Shown: one piece after another, positions 1 to 12,256 of the stretch | Numbering within the stretch: position 1 is the stretch's first letter | Layout of the letters: each line of letters starts with the position of its first letter | Assembly: GCA_000729835.1 (NCBI GenBank) | Contig: JFHB01000003.1 | Coordinates: forward strand, 62,001 to 126,000 | Reading direction: 5' to 3' | DNA length: 64,000 bases | Origin: Atkinsonella hypoxylon | Taxonomy: Eukaryota; Ascomycota; Sordariomycetes; Hypocreales; Clavicipitaceae | The notes under the pieces: model-generated | The model's input: only the letters and a program-made list of their open reading frames with translations | Told to the model about the DNA's origin: nothing | Database searches by the model: none | Program-made: the position numbers and the translations under genes

Positions 1-2064
1 AATCATGCGCTGTGTGCTTCGATCCGCAAGTTTTTACAAGATTATCTCATCATGATTGCGCAGCTGGAAACGCAATTCCTCACGAGCGACTCCTTTACGG
101 TCCATGTGCTCAATATTCACACCATATCGACGAGCCAGATGATGCATCAGCTTTATCTTCTCGCTCACGAGTTGTTAAGGAAGAATGGCATTCTGGACGA
201 TGAAAGTGATGAGGAAGAGGACGTTGAGATTGAGAACCCTGACGACATCATCGAGCGCCTGAGAGAGGGTGGAGACCTGATACCCGGGAGCATGGCCAGC
301 AAGAAAATCTGCAAAGGCGGTGTTGTTCTGGGACTAGTTACGAGGCGTCTTGAGAAGATGTCTGGAGATCCTGCTACAAGAGCGCTGCTGACGTCCTTGT
401 TGCGAGATGCGAGCCGTCCGTACATGGTCATGTTGAACGAGTGGCTACATCACGGTAGCATCAGGGATACGCACTCCGAGTTCCTCATTGAAGAAAGAAA
501 GAGCATTGGTCGGGAGCAGCTGAAGCAGGACTACACAGACGATTATTGGGATCGGAGATATACGATCCGGGAAAAGGACGTCCCCCCGCAACTCGAGGGT
601 GTCAAGGAGAAAGTGCTCCTGGCTGGCAAGTATCTCAATGTCGTTCGCGAATGTGGAGGAGTCGACGTGAGCAAGGTCGTCTCTGATGTCCCGACTACGT
701 TCGATGACCCCCGATTCCTCGAGAACGTGAACTACGCCTACGCTCACGCCAATGCGTCATTGATGCAACTACTTCTCACAGCACACGCCTTGCCCGCTCG
801 CCTCCGATCCCTGAAGCACTACTTCTTCCTCGACCCGTCTGATTACTTCTCCTACTTTCTCGAGCTCGGCGCGTCCGAACTACGGAAACCGATCAAAAAC
901 GTCAACACGAACAAGCTTCAGTCCTTGCTGGACCTGGTGCTGCGCCAGCCCGGCAGCATCGTCTCGATGGATCCCTTCAAAGAAGACGTCAAGGTTGAAA
1001 TGAACAAGGTCACCCTCATCAAATCACTGCAAAGGGTCGTCAATATTACGGGCATCGAACAAGGAGAGGCCCTCCAGCCTCTGTCCAACCAGCCCGTTGA
1101 AAATGACAAGAACGCCACGGGCTTCACCTCCCTCGAGCTAGACTACTCCGTTCCCTTCCCCGTCTCTCTCGTCATCAGCAGACGGACGGTGTGGCGGTAC
1201 CAGGCCCTGTTCCGGTACCTGCTGTCGCTGCGCTTCCTCGAATCCCAACTGTCCACCACGTGGCAGACGCAAACCCGCGGCATCACCTGGGCGCACAAGG
1301 GGCCGAACCGCGCGCTGGAGATCTGGAAGCGCCGCGCCTGGACGCTGCGCGCCAGGATGCTAGTCTTCGTGCAGCAGCTGCTGTACTTTTGCACTTCCGA
1401 AGTCATCGAGCCCAACTGGACCAAGTTCATGTCCCGGCTGAGCACCACCAGGGACGGAGACCCCCGTGTGCCGGCCGGCCGTCCGACGCGAACGGTAGAC
1501 GAGCTCATGCAGGACCACGTCGACTTTCTAGATACGTGCTTGAAAGAGTGCATGCTGACCAACAGCAAGCTTCTAAGGGTAACTTTGTTCCCCCGCGTTT
1601 CCGCTCCAGCAGCTACCTAACCCCCTTTTACATCTACACATCCTAACTCGAAACAGATCCACTCCAAACTCATGCAGACATGCACCATATTCGCCCACTA
1701 CACAAACTGGCTCAGCCACGAGCTCGAAAAGTCCGACCCGGACCTCTCGGGCACCAACAGGCCCGGCACCATGACTGCCGACCAGTGGAGGCGCTTCCAG
1801 GCCACCAGGGCCGCGGGCCAAAGGTCCTCCGCATCGCGGGACGACCATTCGGCGGCCGGGGGCGCAGAGGCCCGCGTCAACAATCTATCTGACATTATAA
1901 AGAAGTGGGAGAACAACTTTGGCAGGCACTTGCAGATCCTGCTGGATGCGCTCAATCACTACGCGGCTACCGAGACGGTCGTCCTGCTTAGCCTCTGCGC
2001 GAGACTGAGCACTGCGAATCAGGGGACTGAGTTTGCGGGACGGGGCCAAGAAGAGGATGCGTAG
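1..2064 (+). CDS. SPC97: Gamma-tubulin complex component 2 (GCP2/Spc97), 5' partial
   Basis: This is the C-terminal part of a Spc97/Spc98 family protein, which with GCP3 forms the gamma-tubulin small complex that nucleates microtubules at spindle pole bodies. The frame is already open at base 1 (ASIRKFLQDYLI, typical of the region before the GCP core), so the true start lies left of the window. Exons are 1-1578 and 1657-2064. The intron 1579-1656 is phase 0 and has a CTAAC branch site; reading through it meets a stop at 1618. Family landmarks are LRSLKHYFFLDPSDYFSYFLELG (split here as LRSLKHYFF and DPSDYFSYFLELG), the Tyr/Trp-rich segment RRTVWRYQALFRYLLSLRF, and SKLMQTC after the splice. The acidic stretch DDESDEEEDVEIE is a GCP2-type linker. 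It faces a SNF2 gene end to end. GCP2 rather than GCP3 is chosen from the overall motif pattern. Confidence 0.9.
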
Positions 2065-2488
2065 ACTTGGAGAGACTTGCGCGAGCACAATGAAATGGTA
2101 GACTTGGAATCTTGTTCTAACTAGAGCGAGCTAGTGCCCTTGCGCTAATGTAATCCGTGCGTATCAGTTTCCTCAGCCCTCGCGAGAAGGTCAAGTGTGT
2201 ACCATTACCAGGACTGGAAAATCAAAATGCCACTACTAAATGCCATCATTAGCCCATTTTATATAATTCATTGCTCACCACCCTTGTATTGCCACCCCGT
2301 GTATCCTAACGCCTATAAGAATAGAAAGAAAGAAAAAAGCATAAACGCTGATAGCAACCTGGAGATATTCTCCTTCATTTCAGTCATTTCGTCGTAAGAC
2401 TCGAGGAGGGCAAAAGAAAAACCTCGACAAGTGCCACCTATTGTAATGTATGGAGATGTGTTCAAATGCAAAGAGACTGGGAGAATAT
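2065..2488. other. Convergent 3' spacer
   Basis: This 424 bp spacer separates the stop codons of the GCP2 and SNF2 genes. It is AT-richer than the flanking exons and should hold both 3' UTRs and polyadenylation sites. No conserved element or gene was recognised. Confidence 0.6.
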
Positions 2489-5400
2489 CTACTTAAAAAG
2501 ACTTCGTAAATCCATCAATTTCTGCCTCGCGGCTTCTGCCTTATCCAGAGCTTTGCTCTGGCCATCCATGCTTAGACTTGCGAGCTTCATCTTTTTCTCC
2601 TGTAGCTGGAGCATCCTTTCTTCAAAGCTGTCCCGCATAATGTATCGAACTGTGCGAACCGGTCGCTTTTGCCCTAGACGATGGACCCGGTCGATGGCCT
2701 GGGCTTCGGCGGCGGGGTTGTACTGTGGTTCCATGACGTAGACATTGTTGCCGGCCGTGAGATTCAAGCCCAGACCGCCGGCCATGATGGATACAAGGAT
2801 GACTTCGACCGAGTCGTCTTCACGGAATTTCTCCATGGCCATGGTGCGGGCAGTGCGGGTCATGCTGCCGTCTAGTCGCACAAAGGCGATGTTGGCTGCA
2901 TTGAGAGCCAGCTCGATGAGGTCCAGGTGGGAGGTCCAGCCTGAGAATACAACCGACTTGAAGGGTGGTTCTGAGGGATTGGCCTGGCTGGCAGCTTTGG
3001 TCCGGAGGAGGTCCTCGATGAGAGCCTTCGTCTTGGTGTGTGGACCGTCGTATTTATCTAGTCGTTTGAGAGTGCCCTTTGCTGCCATGCTCTTGGCAGG
3101 TCCGTCGTGCTCGGCATCTACATCGTCGCGGCGGAGGGCCACAAACTCGAAGCGAACAATGGAGCCGCAGACGAGGCATGGTCCGGTGGAGTGTCCAGGC
3201 TCGAGCAGCTGCCGCGCTCGTTCACGATAGCTTTGGTAGCAATTTCGACATACGACGTGGAAACATGGCGTCATATAGCCAAGAGCGTCATCTTGCTGTT
3301 GCTGTTCGGACTCCATGTTCTGGCCGTCACCGGCATTGAGCTTTTTGCTGCATTCAATACAAGCATCATTATTGGTATCTTGCATGAGAGCCAGCATTTC
3401 ATGCGCTTTTTGATGTGACAGAGTTGGTCGGTCGTCATCGTCATCGTCAATGCCGATGGCTAGTTCGGCAGACATGCCTTGTAGAGCAGCCAGGTCCTCC
3501 TCGTTGAGCAGGTCTTTGCCGTGAGCGCAGAGCAGTCGAAGCCTGAGAATGGCTTTCAGAATATGGATATACGTGCTGCCACCCAGTGCCTTTCCAACGT
3601 TGACCCCGGCCAAGATCTTAACCCGGTCTTGGGCATTTCTTGCAAACATATCGTAGATGGAACGCTCTTCCCGGCTAAAATCCAGGCGAATTACGACATC
3701 CTCCCGCTTAGGCAAATCAATTTTGTCTTTTAACCGGCGCAACGTAATGGTATCAACGAGAACCCGGAGCCTCGGCACGATTTCGGGATCGCACGCCTTG
3801 AAGGGCTCCACAATGTATCGGTTGAACTTGGACCGGTCTTCGAACGGATGGAGTCGCAGGAAGCTGAGTAAGGCGGCCAAGTCATCCAAGCGGTTTTGAA
3901 CAGGGGTCCCTGTAACTGCCCAACGTCGTTCAGCCTGCAGACGGCATATGGCCTTGAACTGAAGCGTCGACTGCTCACGAATCATGTGTGCCTCGTCGAG
4001 AACGATTCTAAACCATCCAATTTCCTCCAGCGGATAAACACCGCCTTTACCTTTGCGGCGCGATCCAAGCTCGTTAGAGACGGATCCATAAGTCGTGATG
4101 ATGACATCAAATTCTGCTAGTTTGTCAATATCCTTGATACGGTTCGCGCCATGATATATGTAACAAGACATAGTATCGGGAGCCACGTGCTGTTTCATTT
4201 GCTCTTCCCAGTTTGTGATGGTACTGAGTGGACAGACGATCAACGTTGTCTTCACATGTCGCGTGACTGGCGCGGGCTCAAGACTGGCTTGGGATATGGA
4301 ATGACCATTCCTCGATGATTTTGCGTCAGCTTTGAGTCGTGGTAGGATCGGCGTCTGCCCCCAGATCTGAGCATCAGTCAGAGTGCTTGCCACCAGGGAC
4401 AGCACGCTCAGGGTCTTGCCGAGGCCCATCATATCAGCAAGAATGCCGCCACGGGTTTCTGGAGGCGGTGCTCTCTGTTCTTGTCCCGTGATGACATTGG
4501 AATAGATTTTCTCACCCCTCACGTTTACCTTGGTCTGCCAAAATGAAACCATGCACTTCTCCCCGGACTGTTCCTGCAGTGGCCGCTCACGGGTCGCCAT
4601 GAAGTACAGACCCTGCTTCTGATGCTTAAGCAGAGGCGTCAGGATTCGTGCGTCGGGGTCCATTAAAGGAAGGTCATCGTTTCGCTTAAGAGAATCAAAA
4701 ACACCCATAACCTCAGAACGAATCTCTTCAACGGTTCGATTGGCCGTGGTCGAATATGTCCCTTGTGCATTGGTCGGATATACTTTGCGTGGTGCGGGTC
4801 GCCACTCGGAGACGTGAGGGTTGCACACCTTGATGCCCTTCTGCACCATATGAGGAGCTATGAGCCTCAAGTTGTGCTTGCTCAACAAGCTACCAACAGC
4901 CCTGGCATAACGTTGAGGCCCATACATGACAATGTCTAGCTCGTAAGCCCGAGAGATTGCCTGCCCTGGCTCCTCGCCCGACTTTTTCGGATGCGGCGGG
5001 ATACGGCAGTCCGTTCTTAAACGTATGTTCGTGTCAAGAAGAGGAGTAAGAGCTGCGGCACTGGAAGAATCTACAAGTCCTATTATCTCACGGGTATGGT
5101 CGCAGGCTTGGATTTTTAGAGAACGCTCCCCAGTCTGACGCTTGAGCACTATTTTAATGCCTGGGTAATAACCTGGTCCCCATAGACTCCGCATGCCAGG
5201 TTTGGGTGCTGGCACCTTGCTGCAATTTAGACTCGTCTTGACCATGCCATAGCATACTTCCTCATCTTTTGGGTCGTCCACGAACATTAGTTCGTCATCA
5301 GTCCCTGCAGTCGAATTAGCGGAGTTCAGTGAGAAAAGAAATATGAAGGAGTACAGGCTTTCTGCTGGGGCTTAACCGTACCATCAGTCAGATCTACAGT

Positions 5401-6039
5401 GGGAGCAGCCAGGAGCGCAGTCTGGCCATTGGCCTCCTGCGTCTTGTCTCTCACATATTCACCCAGCATGCCGCTACTACTTCGAACGCGCATATTACTG
5501 GCTTTAGCAGCAAAATCCTGAGCGTCTTCCGTCTTGCGGCGTTTAGGATGGCGAATATTGGAGCGATGCTGCACGTTGTTCATACGTTCAATCCAGAGAC
5601 CCACGCCATTCGATGCCGCCACTTCACTGTTGGGTAGACTTGGAGTCGACGAACCGCTCATATGGCCGTTAGAAGAAGTGTCACTGGGACTTGTGAATTG
5701 AAAAACCATGTGATCGTTCATGGCAGGAGATGCTCGCCAATGACCATTTGACATCTGGCTATGCATGGGCTGAGGGCGGCCAGAGGGTAAGTTCCGCAAG
5801 TCAGTGGCACTGAACCCTCGACGAGTAGGTTGAAGCAATGTAGCTGGATTCCAACCCAGCATTGAACTAGGGGGATGCGACAATCGGCCTTGAGCGCCTG
5901 CAAGGTGAGACCTGGGGCCTGGTGATTGTGGTGGCGTGAAGTGGCCTTCATCTTCAGAAGAGGGCCGTGAGCCTCTCAGAGGGACCGTAGTTTCACTTGA
6001 GGTCAACGACGGATGGTGAGGTGTAACGTTGGAAGACAT
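2489..6039 (-). CDS. SNF2-family ATPase with RING finger (HLTF/Rad5-like)
   Basis: Two exons, 6039-5382 and 5304-2489, are joined by a 77 bp phase-1 intron (5381-5305) and give about 1157 aa. The N-terminal 220 residues are Ser/Pro-rich and look disordered. The SNF2 ATPase core follows, with the Walker A motif DMMGLGKT near residue 512 and the DEAH box (LDEAHMI) near 656. A C3HC4 RING (CIEC ... CFHVVCRNC ... CLVC) near 868-930 is inserted between the two helicase lobes. The C-terminal lobe contains DRVHRLGQKRPV. This layout defines the Rad5/HLTF/Uls1 class of DNA translocases with ubiquitin-ligase activity, acting in post-replication repair or chromatin. A canonical HIRAN domain is not evident. 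I chose the ATG at 6039; an in-frame ATG at 6072 is also possible. The exact orthologue is not assigned. Confidence 0.88.
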
Positions 6040-7680
6040 TGTGGAAACTAGCAACACCTGGGATGCCCACAATGAGGGTTTTTGACAGCAATTTTTCCCT
6101 TCCTTCCTTTTTGTTTCTTTCTTCTTGCTCTTTCCTTTTTAGATGCCTCACTGGGCGGGAAGGACGAAAAAGGCGCTACCACGCCAATCTGATGAATGTG
6201 GCCACCCTCATCACAAGCTTTCAGTAGTGAGAAACCAGGTCAATACGGGCTGAGGCTTGAATAGGGATCTTTGGAACTCTGTGGGTGCGATAGCTGGTCT
6301 CTATTATATCACGGGATTCGTATCGAGGGCTGGGTAGCGGCGGAGAATTTCGCAATAGAAGGGTCCGGGTTCGTCAAATCAGCGGCACGTGCAGGATGAT
6401 GACAAGACGGATGTCAAGAGCAAGAAAAGGCAGAAGAGGCCTACAAGCCCGGGCCGGATATAGTGCGCTCCTGTGGACAAGATAGATATAAAAGTGGCAG
6501 GGAGATGGTGCACGAGACTCAGTCCCCGACACCAGCAGAGTCGATGACGCGGCGGGCACAGGGAGCGTGAATGACGGCCAGGCCGTTCGTTGAGAGCCGG
6601 CGTTGATAAGAACGAGTGCGCAGCGAAGCGAGGATTGGAAATGGAGGAGGTCAGAAACGAAGCGTTGCAGGGAGGGTAGACGGGGACTAAAAGAAATGTC
6701 GAGGTGAGTAGGCGGATATTTTTCTTTTTGTCATTGTTATCTCCGAGAAAAAAAAAAAAAAAGGAGTCAAGCCGAAGCCAGGCGCTTCTCATCGGGAAGT
6801 CCCAGGCACATGCACATTGGTGCGTCCCGCAAGCAGACGGCGGAGCGAAGATCCTAGACAAACTTAAGATGGAAAGCTACGGAGGAGACATGAAGCTATG
6901 CAGGAAGCTTTGGTGCCTACGGCATGTACCTACGGCATGTACCTACCTTATGCGGACAGAGCAAGTAAGTCTAGGTACCTAGGTAGGTACTCCGTACATT
7001 CGGGTACCTATCTTGGGCAGGAGGTGGTATATCCTTGTCTACCTACCTAGGTATCTAGGTAGGTATATTCCTGCACTATATTATGAGGTAGATGGTAGAT
7101 GAGCACAAGCGAATGACATGCATGTAAAATATGCACATGAGTACATGTGTTTGAAAACACCAGAGCAGAGATCATCAGTCACATGGCCGAAACCCATCTC
7201 CTCCCACTGTCACACTATCAACTATCAACCGCCACACTGGAGCTGTTAAGAGGCTATAACAGCTTCAAGCCACAGCGCTAGACCTGAGTTCTCCAGTCTA
7301 GTCCTCCAGGCAGTGCGGACTAAAACCCACTAAAACTCCATTCTCCGTTTCCCATCTCGATTTTCCAGTTTACCAATCTCCAGGGCTGCCTGCACAAAAT
7401 ATAGGTCACCTGCACGGCAGGTCCTTGGTTAACGCCTCTGCGCTCCACTGTCAAGAGGCTCTTGATTGGTCACCGCTACCCTCCAGTTCATCCCGTGGTA
7501 ACCCCCATCGCGCCCTAGGGCCCCCGACTCATATCATCCGCACGTGAGCACTCCGGGTTTTCATGGTGCCATTCGTGAGGCGATCGAAAAATACAAGCTA
7601 ACGTATTGTGTGGACATATCAGTACTTTCGATCGACACCTACACTACGGCTATCGTATTTTTTTTTACGACGCAATCCTT

Positions 7681-7711
<31 letters not shown>

Positions 7712-8805
7712 GGCTTGATGTCGTCTCCGAGGTGCAGCACCTGGGTCGCATCACGTGATTCCGCTACCCCTCTTTGCTTAGAATGCTGTCGCTAGGTACC
7801 TAGGCAGACAGGTTCAATGATCCTCTTCCCATCTTTCTGCATCGCCGTGTATGTCCTATGACACCTTATTTACGTAAGCACACCATACCAGTCGAATTGT
7901 GCTCTCTGGTACCTTTCGTTTCCTTTTTTTTTTTTTTTTTTTGGCCACGATAGTATACAAGCCAGGGGTTGGATTTTCGGGAATTTTCCGAAAGAACACA
8001 TGCAGATTACTGATCAGCTAGTTTGACAAATACAAATCCTAGTTTTTACATGGTACGCGGGTGCTTTTATTCTTTCGGGAGACCTAAAGCTTATTTACTT
8101 AGCTTGTACATTATTTTGGAAAATACATCAGCCGTAAGTACCTAGGTACCTATCTATACGAGGAAACTACCTAGATTTGTATGCGTCAAATAAACTAATT
8201 AGTAATCTGCACGTGTCATCTTGAGAAGATATCCAGTTTTGAAGCTACGTCCATAAAGCAATTGATTGTTCGAGACCCTTGTTGCTGTAGCTGTTGATCA
8301 AAAGTAGTGTAACTGCCGTCGCGGGTGTTTCCTGTACAGAGACTCTTAGAGTTTCAATCAATGTAAAAGCCAAAAGACTTCATACCAGGCGCTTTTTGGA
8401 AGAAAGATAAGCCCCCAGGCAGAGATTTAACAGCATAACATACGCGTAAGCTAATACATCGGCGGCCCTACGCAAGAAAGCCCTATTAATCCAAACCGTA
8501 ACCAATCGATCTTCAATCTTGTCTCGTACGCATTCGAGGGTCTTTTCGTGGAGGCGCTCTTGTTACAATATGCGCAATATGTGTGCGACTCTGGCTCTGG
8601 CAGGGTGTTGCAAAACTTGTACCCCGCCAAACATGAGAGCATCTGGTCTTCTGAGCTCCCCACCGCCAACAAACGACGACTACCAGCCCGAGAGCCGCTG
8701 CCCTGCACAAGCGTGGACAATCAATTCTACATCGCGGCAACGAAAAGAGTTGCCCACGCACCAGCCCCTCCTTTGCCAAAGTCTTCGAGGAGTGTCCGGA
8801 ACACC
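6040..8805. other. Long spacer between SNF2 and SRP68 genes
   Basis: This region separates the divergent SNF2 (minus) and SRP68 (plus) starts and has no supportable gene; its open frames are short and cross homopolymers. It holds a CTAGGTAC-type motif cluster (about 6919-7066, again at 7792-7806 and 8138-8156), poly(A) near 6747-6763, and long poly(T) tracts near 7685-7711 and 7925-7942. It probably contains both promoters. Confidence 0.55.
6919..7066. repeat. Cluster of CTAGGTAC/TACCTA motifs
   Basis: Multiple overlapping copies of TACCTAGGTA-like words occur in both orientations within about 150 bp, together with one TACTCCGTAC. The same words recur only between genes: 7792, 8138, 16255, 23025, 23872, 25519, 25872-26000, 30071, 30340 and 63119-63205. 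From general knowledge such motifs are common in Sordariomycete spacers; their function is not established here. Confidence 0.75.
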
Positions 8806-10836
8806 ATGGAAATCACCAGCTTTGTTGTCCAGGGTCGGGACCAGGCTCTCTTGTACGGAGACTACTCGACATATCACGGCCAACTTGCGAAAAGACTATT
8901 GAGCTCTCGCAAGAAGTTGGGCATTGCGACCAGGAACCGAGGAAAATTCCAAAAACGAGACCGGATTACGTCGGAGGATGTCTCTGCGAACAATGAGTAA
9001 GCACATGGTTGCCATTGCCTCTCCTCACAGTTTGTGCACGGGATCAGTAGAATCTTCTAACGTGAAGTCGCCAAGGAACGTTTACCTCCTGCTTCTGACG
9101 AGCGAACGAGCTTGGGCACAGGCAATGAGCATCAAGGCATCGCATACAGCAGCACAGAAAGACATCACTGGACGAGCCCGATCCCACATCATCTCACGAC
9201 TCAACAAGGCCGCTCAATTTGCCCAAACACTGGTTGATGCCCTCTCGTCACCGGCTTCTGGCGCGTCGCCAAATGATGTCCTCGAAGCAAAGTCTTATGC
9301 TGCGCTCATGCGTGGTGCCATGTTCTTCGAGAAACACAGCTGGGAGTTGTGTCTCCAAAGCTACGCAATTTCCCGCGTCATATACAAAGCTCTTTCTGCT
9401 GCGGGCAATGCCGATCTATTCAAGGACCTGCTATCCGATACTATCGATCCATCCATACGCTACGCCGCCTACCGGCTGAACACCCCTCGCACCGTACCAG
9501 TCCCGACGATTGCCAAGTCGTCGTTTCCTCAGTCGGATACCTCTCTTGTGCAAGAAATCCAGCGTCTTGACCCAAGCATTCTCGCTGAAGGAGACGAAGC
9601 TTCTAAGCTTGGTAGCAGCGTGGAGAATGCGCCGAGAACCATCACGTGGCGTGGTCGTCAGGTGAAGATTGAGGATGCGCAGATATCACTAGCATGGGCG
9701 TCTGTCGAAGCTGCGAAAACGAGTCTCTCCAGCAATGTGTCCCAGGCACAAGACCGACAGCCAAATGAGATGGCGGCTCAATATGACGAGATTCTCATGG
9801 CAACGCAAGACGCGGTCGATGCTACGAAGCAGGCAATTGATGAACTCAGGGCAGAGGGCGTGTCGCAGAGCGACAGTCGCATGCAAAGCTTGCAAATCAC
9901 TCGCACGGCCGTGAACTACGAGATGATCAGCTGGAGAATCGGGCGCAATCGAGTCCTGACCGGCCAGCATGACGGCGGACCAGAGGAATACGAAAGTTCA
10001 AGAAGGAGAAAAGCTAAAGCGACCAAGAATGGCAACGCTGGAAGCGAAGAGAAGAAGACACGAGAGCTTCCCCCTAGCAAAAAGCTTGCTAAACTCAAGG
10101 AAAAGGTGGCACTTTACGACGGCACGCTGCAGAACTTGCAATCCATCAGAGAGTTGCCTGGTGTCGCTGCCGATGAAGGGCTTGCCACCAAGCTCAACTC
10201 TTACGAGAAATACTTTGCAGCCCTCAAGTGAGTTTTGTCGTTTCCTTCCTCATTATGAGTCCCCAACAGTCAAACAGTGCGAGTTTCCTCCTCTTGGTAC
10301 TGACTCCCGTCTCAAATAGATGCCTCTCCATTGCGCGATCGCACGCCATTGCAGGGAGCGCCGTCAACACACTCGCCCTCATCAACCGTGCCAGCATGCT
10401 CGTACAAGAAGCGTCCTCCTACCTTGCCCAGCAGCAAGACGGCAACGACCAACAGCACCCATTGAGCGTCGACGTCCACCCCAAGGCCGTCTCCTTCCTC
10501 GGCAGCCTGATCAACGGAGAACTGCAGCGCTACCGTGCCATCGTCCACATCCACAACCTACGTGAGGCAGAGCGCAAAGAGGCAAAAGAGGGCCCAGAGC
10601 CAACGCTCCTCGAGTCCCTCGGCACGTACCCGCGCCGGGTCAACCTGCGCAACATCGTGCAGTTCCCTCCCAAGCTGGCTCTCATCCCCGTCAAGCCCAT
10701 CTTCCTGGACGTGGCTTGGAACTACATCGATTACACCGGCAAGACATCTCCATCATCATTACCAGGCCCAACAGCAGCCACCAAGGCTGAGCAAGAGCAG
10801 CCCAAGAAGAAGGGCTGGTTTGGATTCGGACGCTAG
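8806..10836 (+). CDS. SRP68: Signal recognition particle subunit SRP68
   Basis: SRP68 binds SRP RNA and pairs with SRP72 in cytosolic signal recognition particle, which targets ribosomes with signal-peptide-bearing chains to the ER. Exons are 8806-8996, 9076-10227 and 10320-10836, giving 619 aa, close to the roughly 620-residue human protein. The ATG has the context CACCATGG. The N-terminus shows the family pattern GDYSTYHGQLAKRL then RNRGKFQKRD, continuing across intron 1 into NVYLLLLTSERAWAQAM. The middle is helical and the C-terminus holds RRVNLRNIVQFPPKL and PIFLDVAWNYI before a Lys-rich KKKGWFGFGR end. Intron 1 (8997-9075) has a TCTAAC branch site and an AAG acceptor; intron 2 is 10228-10319. 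Open frame continues upstream of 8806 but shows no SRP68 similarity, so the later start is preferred. Confidence 0.92.
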
Positions 10837-11241
10837 GCAGACGACTTATAAGAAGGAGGTAGATGGACTCTTTTTTTTTTTGTTCTTAAACAAAAAAAAA
10901 GTCCGTAGAGAAATATGACATCTTCGCCAGCAATTCCACACTGGGTCCCACATAGTTATTGCAAATCTTCAAAGCGCGAAATCAAGTCCACCATTCCCGT
11001 TCTTAGACAATCGGAATCCAGCCAGTCTCATCCTCCACTCCACTCATCAATTCTCCATTCCAGCCTCTCCAACAGGAACAAAACCGCCCCTAGTCCTAAA
11101 ACGTTGCCACCGACAATCCCAAGAAATCGTAATCATGTCCAAAGGGCTTACTCTCTACTTTCCACCTTTTAATAACCCAGTCTCCTGCCTACATTTCCTA
11201 CTCACCACTCAACTCACTTTCATTACGCACTCATAGAGAAA
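10837..11241. other. Spacer downstream of SRP68
   Basis: 405 bp with T and A homopolymers near 10869-10902, then a pyrimidine-rich stretch before the next start codon. It likely holds the SRP68 3' UTR and the promoter of the small membrane protein gene. No gene is recognised. Confidence 0.5.
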
Positions 11242-11718
11242 ATGGTCGCAAATCCACACGCCATCCCACTCACGCCCTCCCCAATCCTATGCGCCTTCCT
11301 CCTATGCCTCTTCCTAGTCGTCTTCCTCCGGATAGTCTACTTCACGCTCGATTGCTCATCTCCCTACTCGATTATATCCGGACGAGAACACCATGTGGAG
11401 AACCAACACGGGTCTCTACGGTATGAGTCCGACACGCCGGCTTGGAGGCGGCGAGAAATGACGAGCAGGGACGGGACAAGCTTCGTGGGGTTTAGTACTA
11501 TTACATCCCCTGGCGGTAGCTTATATGTGTCGAATGCAAGAATAGACAGCAACAGCCGGACGAATGGGTCTTTGTGGAATGCGTTTTACGACGATACGGA
11601 ACCACTTATGGAGTTGAATGCTCTTGCCCAGGAGGGACAATATCAAATTCAACATGTCAACGCTGTGCCTGTTCACGGCATGAATACCCTTAATACAACC
11701 TGGGGCTGGATGATATGA
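11242..11718 (+). CDS. Small single-pass membrane protein, unknown
   Basis: A 158-residue single-exon frame begins with ATG in a good context (GAAAATGG). Residues 13-36 (SPILCAFLLCLFLVVFLRIVY within a longer hydrophobic run) form one strong transmembrane or signal-anchor segment. The rest is polar and Ser/Asn-rich, with NGS and NTT sequons that could be glycosylated if lumenal or extracellular. I recognise no family. Length, start context, pyrimidine-rich leader and clear hydrophobic organisation favour a real gene, but an orphan or spurious frame remains possible. Confidence 0.5.
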   Translation: MVANPHAIPLTPSPILCAFLLCLFLVVFLRIVYFTLDCSSPYSIISGREHHVENQHGSLRYESDTPAWRRREMTSRDGTSFVGFSTITSPGGSLYVSNARIDSNSRTNGSLWNAFYDDTEPLMELNALAQEGQYQIQHVNAVPVHGMNTLNTTWGWMI

Positions 11719-12256
11719 AAAACGGCACTTGAACAAAACCGAACTAGAGTCGAGGATTCGAGGAGGTTAGGGTTAGTATTTCAAAATGGCCGACTTGCGC
11801 TTGTAGTCATGCCAAGTCGACATCAGCATTTATTCACAGAGCGATTGCAATATAACCCGAGGACTTGTGTAGCATCGCAAGAAATCCGGAGGGGGGATGT
11901 GTTGCTTATCATCTAGTTAACAGTACATTGTATATATAAGCCAATCCAAACACTGGCGGCCCCCCAAGATGCCATGAGTCTTCTCATTAAATAACCAGAG
12001 AACTTCTCTCAGAGAGATTTTTGAATGCACCAACGCCTTGAATTTCCGCCAACCATGGTATTAATGACATGGGTAAAACATTTTGTGAAAAGCATAGCTC
12101 CTTTAGGCGGGATATGAGTACAGGGAAAAAGTACAAGGAAGAGAATCGCAGGACATCTGAACGCGGCACCTCTCGATACACAAATATTAGCACAGACCCA
12201 ACTGCGTTATGGTTTTATAACAGTGAGAAACACAGTTACGACAAGTCAGTAACCGT
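11719..12256. other. Convergent 3' spacer
   Basis: 538 bp between the small membrane protein and the mitochondrial Hsp70 stop codon. AT-rich with only short chance open frames. Expected to hold two 3' UTRs; nothing else recognised. Confidence 0.5.

Noticed and set aside
1618..1620. Early stop in GCP2
   Set aside because: It lies inside the 1579-1656 intron; splicing restores the conserved SKLM sequence.
6379..6861. 160-codon minus-strand frame with hydrophobic runs
   Set aside because: It contains a homopolymer-coded Phe run and no domain; it reads as spacer sequence.
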